From NCBI GenBank assembly GCA_002483445.1, contig DLHY01000037.1, positions 10,666 to 74,665 of the forward strand: a DNA stretch of 64,000 bases, in the 5' to 3' direction. Source of the stretch: Blastocatellia bacterium UBA7656. Lineage in GTDB: Bacteria > Acidobacteriota > Blastocatellia > UBA7656. How positions within the stretch are numbered: position 1 is the stretch's first letter; every line of letters starts with the position of its first letter. The position numbers and the translations under genes were made by a program. Below are positions 42,824 to 51,267 of this stretch, piece after piece. The notes under the pieces are model-generated. The model searched no databases. It had not been told where the DNA came from and saw nothing but the letters and a program-made list of their open reading frames with translations.

Positions 42824-45536
42824 CTGGAAAGAAGAAATCAGAAAGCAACTGGCCGACTTGAAGCTTGAGCCAATGCGAGAGGCGGAGATAGTCGAAGAAC
42901 TCTCTCAGCATCTCGATGATCGCTACCGGGAGTTGCTCGCGGGCGGCGTGGCGGAAGAAGCAGCTTCGCGCACTGCGCTCGCGGAGTTGAGTGATCGTGA
43001 AATGCTTGAACGGGAACTGCGGCGCGTGGAGCGGCTGATCAAGCGAAAACCAATCGTTATGGGAACCAATCGGAGGATGAATATGATCGCAGGTTTTTGG
43101 CAGGACTTGCGCTACGGCGCGCGAATGTTGGGCAGGAATTATGGATTTACACTCATCGCCGTTGTCACATTAGCTTTAGGTATTGGCGCGAACACGGCGA
43201 TTTTCAGCGTCATCAATGCCGTGCTGCTGCGCGCGTTGCCATTTGCGTCGTCGGAACGCATCGTGGCCATTGGCGCAACACAAACCACCGACCGCAGCCA
43301 GTTCCGCAATCTCTCGTATCCTGATTTCGCGGACTTTCAAGAGCAGAGCGACGCGTTCGAGCGAATGGCGATGTTCCAGTCGCGTGGGTTTCTGATGACG
43401 AGTGAGAATGGGGCCGTTCGCTTTCGCGGCGCAATCGTTGGTTCAGATCTCTTTCCCCTACTCGGCATCCAGCCGCTCCTGGGGCGCACGTTTTTGCCAA
43501 ATGAAGACAAACCCGGCGGCGGGCGCGTCGTTGTGCTGAGTTACAGCGCGTGGCAGAACCGCTTCAAGGGCGCGGCGCAGATCGTGGGGCAGACCGTTCC
43601 GATCAATGGGCAAAGCTATATCGTCATCGGCGTGATGCCGCGGGGCTTTCAATTTCCGATTGAATCGGAGCCTGCTGAGTTGTGGGCCAACTTCACTGCC
43701 GATACGGAATCCGTCAGCGGTGATCCCCATAGCGCGCAACGCGGCAGTCACTACTTGAGAGCCATCGGCAAGTTGAAGCCCGGTGTGACGGTGGCGCAGG
43801 CCGAAGCGCAACTGGTCAGCATCGCCGCCCAGTTGGAAAACGAATATCCCAACGACAACCATGGAGTCAGCGCCAGAGTTGTTCCGCTCCTCGATCAACT
43901 GACCGATGGCATCGGCGCTTCGCTGTGGGTGATTTTTGCGGCGGTCGGTTGCGTGTTGCTGATTGCGTGCGCAAATGTGGCTAATCTGTTGCTGGCTCGC
44001 GCCACGAATCGTCGCCGTGAAATAGCGATGCGAACGGCATTGGGCGCAGGGCGTGGGCGCGTGATTCGACAACTGCTGACCGAAAGTTCGTTGCTGTCTT
44101 TGCTCAGCGGCGCGGCGGGCATTCTGGTTGCCATCTTTGGCACAGATGCGCTGATTGCGATTACGCCGGATGAAATTCCGCGTATGACTGAAGCGAGTAT
44201 TGATGGGCGCGTGCTGCTATTCACGTTTCTGATGGCAACCATTACGGGCCTGGTGATGGGTCTGGTTCCGGCGTTGCAGTCCACCAAACTGGACATGCAA
44301 TCGGCGCTGAAAGAGGGCGGACGCAATGCCAGCGGCGCACGAGCTACAGTGCGCAGTGTGCTGGTGGTTGCCGAAGTCGCGATTGCGATGGTGTTGCTGG
44401 TCGGCGCGGGATTGTTGCTCAACAGCTTCGCGCGATTGATGCGCGTCAATCCGGGCTTCAATACACAACAACTCCTGACGGTGCGCGTGGGATTGCCGGA
44501 GGGGACTTACGCCAGGGATGAAGACATCGCAAGCTTTCACGACCGATTGCTGGCCAGTTTGGAAGGGCTGCCGGGCGTATCGGCTTACAGCACGGTGACG
44601 CCCCTGCCGCTTACGAACAGCAATATGGGCGTGGGCTTCAGTGTCGAAGGCCGAGCGAACAATACGGGGCGCGAATTTCCGTATGGTACGCGCCTGGCGG
44701 TGGTGGGCGCAGGCTATTTTCAAGTGCTGGGAACCGCGATCCAACAAGGCCGCGAATTCACCACGCGCGATGGATGGAATGCGCCACAAGTCGCGCTCAT
44801 CAACGAAACGTTTGCGAAGAAATTCTTCCCGAATGAAAACCCCATTGGTAAGCGCATCAACCCATCCATTCAGGCCGAAGGCATCCCGCTGCCAATGCGC
44901 GAAATCGTCGGTGTCATTGCAGACATCAAATCCAAAAACCTCAATGAAGCGACCGAACCCGAAGTCTATTTGCATTTCCCGCAATGCCCGGTGTTTTGGT
45001 CTTTCTCGCTGGTGTTGCGCACACCTCAAGACCCGCAAACCCTGACAACACTGATCCGCGACAAGATCAATCAACTGGATCGCAATGTCTCGCTCGGTCA
45101 AATCCGAACGCTGGATTCATTTCTGTCCGATGTCGTCGCGCAGCCGCGGTTCAATAGCCTGCTGCTCGGCATTTTCGCTGGCCTTGCGTTGCTCTTAACC
45201 GCGCTGGGGGTGTACAGCGTAGTTTCGTACACCGTGTTGCAGCGCACTCAGGAAATCGGCATTCGTATGGCGCTCGGCGCACAAACCAGAGACGTGATGA
45301 AACTCGTGTTGGGGCAAGGCATGAAGCCGGTTCTCATCGGCGCGGGACTTGGTCTGATGGGCGCGTTGGCTGCGGGGCGCATACTGAAGAGTTTGCTGTT
45401 TGGCGTGAGTGCAAATGATCCGCTGACGTTTGCGGCAGTGGTTACGTTCCTCGCCATCGTTGCATTGCTGGCGTGTTGGATTCCGGCGCGGCGGGCGACA
45501 AAGGTTGACCCGATGATTGCCCTGCGCGGTGAGTGA
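42816..45536 (+). CDS. ADOP-type permease with prefix domain (second in array)
   Basis: 906 residues from ATG 42816 (MPDWKEEIRKQLADLKLEPMREAEIVEELSQHLDDRYREL), overlapping the padR stop by 8 bp. Residues about 1-60 are the ADOP permease prefix domain, a short helical pair; about 90-906 are the duplicated MacB/FtsX permease core (LRYGARMLGRNYGFTLIAVVTLALGIGANTAIFS... WIPARRATKVDPMIALRGE). At the border the DNA reads AATCGGAGGATGAATATG, an in-frame internal ribosome-binding site and ATG (43083). It is probably co-transcribed with padR and the next gene. Confidence 0.92.
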   Translation: MPDWKEEIRKQLADLKLEPMREAEIVEELSQHLDDRYRELLAGGVAEEAASRTALAELSDREMLERELRRVERLIKRKPIVMGTNRRMNMIAGFWQDLRYGARMLGRNYGFTLIAVVTLALGIGANTAIFSVINAVLLRALPFASSERIVAIGATQTTDRSQFRNLSYPDFADFQEQSDAFERMAMFQSRGFLMTSENGAVRFRGAIVGSDLFPLLGIQPLLGRTFLPNEDKPGGGRVVVLSYSAWQNRFKGAAQIVGQTVPINGQSYIVIGVMPRGFQFPIESEPAELWANFTADTESVSGDPHSAQRGSHYLRAIGKLKPGVTVAQAEAQLVSIAAQLENEYPNDNHGVSARVVPLLDQLTDGIGASLWVIFAAVGCVLLIACANVANLLLARATNRRREIAMRTALGAGRGRVIRQLLTESSLLSLLSGAAGILVAIFGTDALIAITPDEIPRMTEASIDGRVLLFTFLMATITGLVMGLVPALQSTKLDMQSALKEGGRNASGARATVRSVLVVAEVAIAMVLLVGAGLLLNSFARLMRVNPGFNTQQLLTVRVGLPEGTYARDEDIASFHDRLLASLEGLPGVSAYSTVTPLPLTNSNMGVGFSVEGRANNTGREFPYGTRLAVVGAGYFQVLGTAIQQGREFTTRDGWNAPQVALINETFAKKFFPNENPIGKRINPSIQAEGIPLPMREIVGVIADIKSKNLNEATEPEVYLHFPQCPVFWSFSLVLRTPQDPQTLTTLIRDKINQLDRNVSLGQIRTLDSFLSDVVAQPRFNSLLLGIFAGLALLLTALGVYSVVSYTVLQRTQEIGIRMALGAQTRDVMKLVLGQGMKPVLIGAGLGLMGALAAGRILKSLLFGVSANDPLTFAAVVTFLAIVALLACWIPARRATKVDPMIALRGE
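43068..43085 (+). promoter_or_regulatory. Candidate internal translation start in ADOP2
   Basis: AATCGGAGG followed by ATG at 43083, in frame, at the point where prefix-less ADOP proteins begin. The same 9 nt recur at this spot in the next four prefix-bearing permease genes (ATGs at 45848, 48714, 51535 and 55882). Confidence 0.5.
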
Positions 45537-45577
45537 CTCATCATTGCAGCAGGCGCTCAAGCGCACAGGGAATTTCA

Positions 45578-48433
45578 ATGATACCGAACTGGAAGCAGGA
45601 GATTCACAGACAACTGGCGAACTTGAAGCTTGCGCCAAGCCGCGAGGCGGAGATTGTCGAAGAGTTGAGCCAGCATCTCGATGACCATTATGAAGAGTTA
45701 CTCTCAGGCGGCGCGACACCTGCCCAAGCTTATCGCCGGACGCTCGCAGAATTAACCGGGAGTGAAATCCTGGATCGGGAACTGAGGCGCGTGGAGCGGC
45801 GGGTCACGCCCGACCCTGTCGTTTTTGGAACCAATCGGAGGGCAAATATGATCGCGGATTTATGGCAGGACCTGCGCTACGGCGCACGAATGTTGTTGAA
45901 ACAACCCGGCTTCACGTTGATTGTCGTGCTGACGCTGGCGCTGGGCATCGGCGTGAATACGGCGATGTTTACCGTCTTCAATGCGTTGGTGTTAAAGCCG
46001 CTGCCGTTAAAAGATGCGGATAGTGTGGTGGAAATTCGCGGCGTACCGGAGCCGGGCAAGCGGGCGCGGCGATTTTCTTATCCGGATTATCAGGATTATG
46101 CCGCGCATTCGCAGACGATGGCCGGACTGACGCTGATGAGAGAGACGGGCGCCACTCTGGGGGTCGAACACTCGAAACCAGTCGAGGGCCAGTCGCAGCG
46201 GGAAGAATTCGGTCAGGTTTCCTGCCAGTTGGTGGCGGCCAATTACTTTTCCCTGCTCGGCGCGGAGATGGCGCTGGGGCGCGGGTTTCTGCCTCAAGAA
46301 GAAGTCACGCCGGGCGCGCATCCAGTGGCCGTCCTGAGCCATTATTTCTGGGAGCGGGCATTCGACTCAAATCCGCAGATCATCGGGCAGACCATCCGGC
46401 TCTCCGGCCAGCCGTTTGAGATCGTCGGCGTGACGAGCAGGGAATTCATCGGCACGACGCCGAACCGGCCCGCCTGCTGGTTGCCCCTGATGATGAGCGA
46501 ATCGCTCTACCAGACGGGACGACCGCAGAAGCAAAGCTGGCATACGGATCGCCTGGCCGCCAGTTTCAATATGCTGGGCCGCTTGAAACCGGGCGTCACT
46601 GCGGCGCAGGCGCAGGCAGAATTGAGTCAGATGACGGCGCATCTGGCGCGCGACTACCCCGGCGAAGATCGCTTCGGTGAAAATCGCAATGTCGCGGTCA
46701 AAGTCAACCGCGCTCCCGGCTTTGTTTCGCTGGATGATATAGAAGGCGGCAGAGAAGTCCTTCCGATACTGCCGCTGTCGGTGGCGCTGGTGTTGCTGAT
46801 TGCCTGCGCCAATGTGACCAATCTGATGCTGGCTCGCGCAGCCCGTCGGCAAAAGGAAATCGCCACGCGGCTGGCGATGGGCGCGACGCGCTGGCGCATC
46901 ATTCGCCAGTTGCTGACCGAAAGCCTTCTGATTGCGCTGGCCGGGGGCGCGCTCGGTTTGTCGCTGGCCTGGTGGTCGTTGAGAGTATTGTATCCGTTGC
47001 TGCTGGCGCAGTTCCCGGTTTCAGCCACATTCCGGGCTTCGATGGCCATCAATCTGGAACCCGATTATCGGGTCTTCGGCTTTATGTTATTGATGGCGTT
47101 GCTTTCAGGTCTGGCGGCGGGACTGGCTCCGGCGTTGCAGGCTTCGCGCCCTGGTCTGACAGCGGCGCTCAAAGGCGAAGGCTCCGTTTTTGGCGGACAC
47201 CTGAGCCAGTCGCGGTTGCGAAACGGGCTGATCGTCATGCAACTGGCTTTCTCGCTCGTGTTGCTGGTAAGCGCAGGGCTGCTCGTGCGGAATCTGCAAA
47301 AGCTTCAAACCATTGACACGGGTTTTGAAACAGCGCGGCTCTTTACCGTTGAGGCTGATCTGGGAGTCGCCAGGGCGCAGCAGACGGAAAGCCTGCGCCA
47401 GCAACTCGAAGCGCGGCTGCGCGCCCGCACGGATGTGGAATCGGTCAGCCGCGCCGCGCGCGCGCCTTTGTCCGGTTACGCGTCTGAGATGACCGTCGTG
47501 CTGCCGGGGCAAGTCTCTCCAGCAAACCTACACAATACCAGCCACGATATTGTCTCGCCGACTTATCTGGAAACGCTCGGCATGGGGTTGCTGCGCGGGC
47601 GGAACTTTACCCGGCAGGAAGCCGATTCCGGCGCGCGTGTGGCGGTCATCAGCGCGGCGGCGGCGCGCAAATTCTGGCCGCAATTCAACGATCCGGGTCA
47701 GGCGATTGGGCAATCAATCGGCATCTGGTCAGGGATCGTCGCTGATGCCGCAACACTGCCGCAAGTAGAAGACGTCGAAGATTTCGCAAAGTACCCCGCC
47801 TATCAGGTCATTGGCGTGACACGCGACATTGTCAGCGGTCTGGTGTTCCAGCGCGACAAGTCTTTCGTTTACCTGCCGTTCCGACCCGGCGGTCAGGGAG
47901 GCGATCAACTGCTGATCCGCACGCGGACAGATGCGGGCCGCGTGATGGCGGGCATGTATGCGGAAGTCTTGGCTCTCAATCCAAACGCGACTCTGTCGAT
48001 GAAGACGACATCGGAATGGCTGGGTGCGCAAACTGCGCCGTTTCGCATCGCGGCCAACATCGCCCTCGCGCTGGGAATCGCGGCGCTGATGCTGGCCGCC
48101 ATCGGATTGTATGGCGTGGTGTCGTTCGTCGTCACACAGCGCACGCGCGAGATCGGCATCCGTCTCGCGTTGGGAGCAGAACCGCGCGGCGTTCTGACGC
48201 TATTTCTCAGGCAGGGAATGCGCCTGATCGGCATCGGCATCTTGCTCGGCTTGCTGGGCGGCGCAGCCATCGCGCGTTTGCTCGCCACCGTATTGGTTGA
48301 TTTGAACTCTTTTGACCCGCTGACCTTCGGCGGCGTCTCGCTGTGCCTGACTTCGGTCGCGTTGCTGGCGACCTGGCTGCCCGCGCGCCGTGCGACAAAG
48401 GTTGATCCGATGATTGCGCTTCGTCACGAATGA
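45578..48433 (+). CDS. ADOP-type permease with prefix domain (third in array)
   Basis: 951 residues from ATG 45578 (MIPNWKQEIHRQLANLKLAPSREAEIVEELSQHLDDHYEEL). A GTG at 45533 overlaps the previous stop (GTGA) and could allow coupling, but alignment with its sisters favours 45578. Architecture is prefix domain, then duplicated MacB/FtsX core (DLRYGARMLLKQPGFTLIVVLTLALGIGVNTAMF... WLPARRATKVDPMIALRHE). About 160 bp at the start of its core are almost identical to the same region of the next gene. AATCGGAGG and in-frame ATG 45848 mark a possible second start. Confidence 0.92.
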   Translation: MIPNWKQEIHRQLANLKLAPSREAEIVEELSQHLDDHYEELLSGGATPAQAYRRTLAELTGSEILDRELRRVERRVTPDPVVFGTNRRANMIADLWQDLRYGARMLLKQPGFTLIVVLTLALGIGVNTAMFTVFNALVLKPLPLKDADSVVEIRGVPEPGKRARRFSYPDYQDYAAHSQTMAGLTLMRETGATLGVEHSKPVEGQSQREEFGQVSCQLVAANYFSLLGAEMALGRGFLPQEEVTPGAHPVAVLSHYFWERAFDSNPQIIGQTIRLSGQPFEIVGVTSREFIGTTPNRPACWLPLMMSESLYQTGRPQKQSWHTDRLAASFNMLGRLKPGVTAAQAQAELSQMTAHLARDYPGEDRFGENRNVAVKVNRAPGFVSLDDIEGGREVLPILPLSVALVLLIACANVTNLMLARAARRQKEIATRLAMGATRWRIIRQLLTESLLIALAGGALGLSLAWWSLRVLYPLLLAQFPVSATFRASMAINLEPDYRVFGFMLLMALLSGLAAGLAPALQASRPGLTAALKGEGSVFGGHLSQSRLRNGLIVMQLAFSLVLLVSAGLLVRNLQKLQTIDTGFETARLFTVEADLGVARAQQTESLRQQLEARLRARTDVESVSRAARAPLSGYASEMTVVLPGQVSPANLHNTSHDIVSPTYLETLGMGLLRGRNFTRQEADSGARVAVISAAAARKFWPQFNDPGQAIGQSIGIWSGIVADAATLPQVEDVEDFAKYPAYQVIGVTRDIVSGLVFQRDKSFVYLPFRPGGQGGDQLLIRTRTDAGRVMAGMYAEVLALNPNATLSMKTTSEWLGAQTAPFRIAANIALALGIAALMLAAIGLYGVVSFVVTQRTREIGIRLALGAEPRGVLTLFLRQGMRLIGIGILLGLLGGAAIARLLATVLVDLNSFDPLTFGGVSLCLTSVALLATWLPARRATKVDPMIALRHE

Positions 48434-48446
48434 TGAAAGGCAGGCC

Positions 48447-51254
48447 ATGCCTGACTGGAAAGAAGAAATCAGAAAGCGATTGGTGAGTTTGAAACTCTCG
48501 CCTGTTCGCGAAGCAGAGATCGTAGAGGAACTCTCTCAGCATCTCGATGATCGATACCGCGAGTTGCTCGCTCGCGGCGCTTCAGAAGATGCAGCACATC
48601 GCGCAGCACTCGCGGAGTTGAGTGAAAGCAGAATGCTTCAGCAGGAACTGCGTCGGATCGAGCAGCAGAATGCGCCTGAGCCTGTCGTGTTTGGAAGCAA
48701 TCGGAGGGCAAATATGATCGCGGATTTATGGCAGGACCTGCGCTACGGCGCACGAATGTTGTTGAAACAACCCGGCTTCACGTTGATTGTCGTGCTGATG
48801 CTGGCGTTTGGCATCGGCGTGAATACGGCGATGTTTACCGTCTTCAATGCGTTGGTGTTAAAGCCGCTGCCGATCAAAGACGCCGATTCCTTTGTGGCAG
48901 TGCGCGGCGTAGCGCCGCAGCCCGGCCAACGTGCGCGGTACTTTTTTTCGTTTCCTGATTATCAGGATTACGCGGCGCGCAATCAGACGTTCAGCGGACT
49001 GACGCTGATGAGTGAAGTGGGCGCTACGCTTGGCATTGAAAACCGCGAATTAGGTGCGCCACGCGAAGAGTTCGGCGTCGTGAATTGCCAGTTGGTCACG
49101 GCGAATTACTTTTCGGTACTCGGCGCAGAGATGGCGCTGGGCCGGGGCTTTTTGCCGGAAGAAGAGCGCACGCCGAATACGCACCCCGTCGTGGTGTTGA
49201 GCTATTACTTTTGGGAGCGCAGCTTGAACTGCGATCCGCAAGTGATTGGGCGAACCATTCGTTTAAGCGGACAGCCCTTCACCATCGTAGGCGTGACGAA
49301 TCAGGAGTTCATCGGCACGGAGTTTATTCGTCCGGTGTGCTGGTTGCCGTTGATGATGATCGAGGCGTTGAGGCCAGAAAGAGGCGCGAATTGGGTGACA
49401 GATCGCACGCTGTCCAGTTTCTATATGTATGGGCGGTTAAAACCCGGCGTAACCGTAGCGCAAGCACAAGCCGAACTCAGCCAACTGACCGCGCAACTCG
49501 CACAAGCACATCCGGATAAGCGCACTGACAAACCACGTAACACCGCCGTGCAACTGACACGCGCTCCGACGTTCACCACGAACGACAATGAAGATGACGC
49601 CGGAGACCTCTTGCTCGCCCTTCCTTTGTCGGTTGCGCTGGTGTTGCTCATCGCCTGCGCCAACGTAGCCAATCTGATGCTCGCGCGCGCCGCCAATCGG
49701 CAAAAGGAAATCGCTACGCGACTGGCGTTGGGCGCTACGCGCTGGCGCATCGTCCGCCAGTTGCTGACCGAGAGTGTGTTGCTCGCGCTGGCCGGCGGCG
49801 TGTTGGGCTTGTTGTTGGCGTGGTGGGCGCTGAGCGTGTTGTATCCGTTGTTGCTCGCGCAGGTTCCCATACCGGCTGTTTTTCGGGCTTCGCTGGCGTT
49901 GAACCTCGCGCCCGATTATCGCGTCTTCGGCTTCGCGCTGTTGATGGCGTTGATGGCAGGCGTGACGGCGGGACTCGCTCCAGCGTGGCAGGCTTCGCGT
50001 CCGAATCTGACTTCGGCAATCAAAGGCGAAGGCTCCGTCTTCGGCGAACACCTGAGCCAGTCGCGTTTGCGCAATGCGTTGATCGTCACGCAACTTGCTT
50101 TCTCGCTCGTCCTGCTGGTGAGCGCAGGCTTGCTCGCACGCAATTTGCAAAAGCTGCAAACGGTTGACACGGGCTATGAGACCGCGCGCTTGTTCACCAT
50201 CGAAGCCGATCTCGGACTCACGCGCGCCGCGCAAACCGAAGCCTTGCGCCAACAACTCGAGATGCGCTTGCGTGCGCTGCCCGATGTTCAAGCCGTCAGT
50301 CGCACTTCGCATGCGCCTCTGGAAGGAGGGGCTCAGCGCGCTTTCGTCACATTACCCGGACACGGTGATGCACAGAATATGCCGATGGCGCGTTTCGCTC
50401 GCGTTTCGTCCACGCACTTGGCGACGCTCGGCGTGCCGCTGCTGCACGGACGCAACTTCACCGAGCAGGAAGCCGCTTCCGGTGCGCGCGTAGCTGTCAT
50501 CAGTGCCGCGACTGTGCGCAAATACTGGCCGCAATTCAACGATCTCAGCCAGGCGATTGGCCAATCACTGAGCGTTCAAACCGAATTCGACGAAGCGCCG
50601 AATCCTGCCGCCTTTCCCGTCTACCAAGTCATCGGCGTGACACGCGACCTGCTCACCGGTGTAGTTTTCTACCCCGACGGTCCGTTCATTCATTTGCCGT
50701 TTCAACCGGGCAAGTCGGGCGACGAATACCTGCTCGTGCGCACACGCTCTGACGCCAGCCGCGTGATGGCCACGATGTATGCCGAAACCGCCGCGCTGAA
50801 TCCGAACGCTACGGTGGCGATGCGCGCGACGGCGGAAAACGTGGACATGCAAAACATGCCCTTTCGCGTTGCGGCGAATCTTGCGCTCGTGCTGGGCTTG
50901 ATCGCGCTCGCGCTCGCGGCAATTGGACTTTACGGAGTGATGTCTTTCGTCGTAGCGCAACGTACCCGTGAGATCGGCGTCCGCGTAGCCCTCGGCGCAC
51001 AACCGCGCAGCATTCTCACCTTGTTCATCAAGCAAGGCATGCGGCTGATTGCGGTTGGCATCGTCCTCGGCTTGCTCGGCGGCGCAGGCATCGCGCGGCT
51101 GCTCGCGCTCATTCTGGTTGATCTGAGTCCGTTCGATCCGCTGACTTTCGGCGGCGTCTCGCTGTGCCTGACTTCGGTAGCGTTGCTGGCGACCTGGCTG
51201 CCCGCGCGCCGCGCGGCAAAGGTTGATCCGATGATTGCGCTCCGTCACGAATGA
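48447..51254 (+). CDS. ADOP-type permease with prefix domain (fourth in array)
   Basis: 935 residues from ATG 48447 (MPDWKEEIRKRLVSLKLSPVREAEIVEELSQHLDDRY), after AAAGGCAGGCC. Prefix domain at about 1-60; duplicated MacB/FtsX core from about 90. It is the closest relative of the third gene by sequence (same KQPGFTLIVVL opening and WLPARRAAKVDPMIALRHE end). Its 3' end plus the spacer and start of the following gene repeat its own upstream junction nearly base for base, a sign of recent tandem duplication. Internal AATCGGAGG with ATG 48714 is present. Confidence 0.92.
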   Translation: MPDWKEEIRKRLVSLKLSPVREAEIVEELSQHLDDRYRELLARGASEDAAHRAALAELSESRMLQQELRRIEQQNAPEPVVFGSNRRANMIADLWQDLRYGARMLLKQPGFTLIVVLMLAFGIGVNTAMFTVFNALVLKPLPIKDADSFVAVRGVAPQPGQRARYFFSFPDYQDYAARNQTFSGLTLMSEVGATLGIENRELGAPREEFGVVNCQLVTANYFSVLGAEMALGRGFLPEEERTPNTHPVVVLSYYFWERSLNCDPQVIGRTIRLSGQPFTIVGVTNQEFIGTEFIRPVCWLPLMMIEALRPERGANWVTDRTLSSFYMYGRLKPGVTVAQAQAELSQLTAQLAQAHPDKRTDKPRNTAVQLTRAPTFTTNDNEDDAGDLLLALPLSVALVLLIACANVANLMLARAANRQKEIATRLALGATRWRIVRQLLTESVLLALAGGVLGLLLAWWALSVLYPLLLAQVPIPAVFRASLALNLAPDYRVFGFALLMALMAGVTAGLAPAWQASRPNLTSAIKGEGSVFGEHLSQSRLRNALIVTQLAFSLVLLVSAGLLARNLQKLQTVDTGYETARLFTIEADLGLTRAAQTEALRQQLEMRLRALPDVQAVSRTSHAPLEGGAQRAFVTLPGHGDAQNMPMARFARVSSTHLATLGVPLLHGRNFTEQEAASGARVAVISAATVRKYWPQFNDLSQAIGQSLSVQTEFDEAPNPAAFPVYQVIGVTRDLLTGVVFYPDGPFIHLPFQPGKSGDEYLLVRTRSDASRVMATMYAETAALNPNATVAMRATAENVDMQNMPFRVAANLALVLGLIALALAAIGLYGVMSFVVAQRTREIGVRVALGAQPRSILTLFIKQGMRLIAVGIVLGLLGGAGIARLLALILVDLSPFDPLTFGGVSLCLTSVALLATWLPARRAAKVDPMIALRHE

Positions 51255-51267
51255 TGAAAGGCAGGCC

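Noticed and set aside
45533..45577. GTG overlapping the ADOP2 stop as the start of ADOP3
   Set aside because: Sister genes all begin at the M-x-W-K-x-E-I motif, which here is the ATG at 45578; the overlap may still allow coupling.
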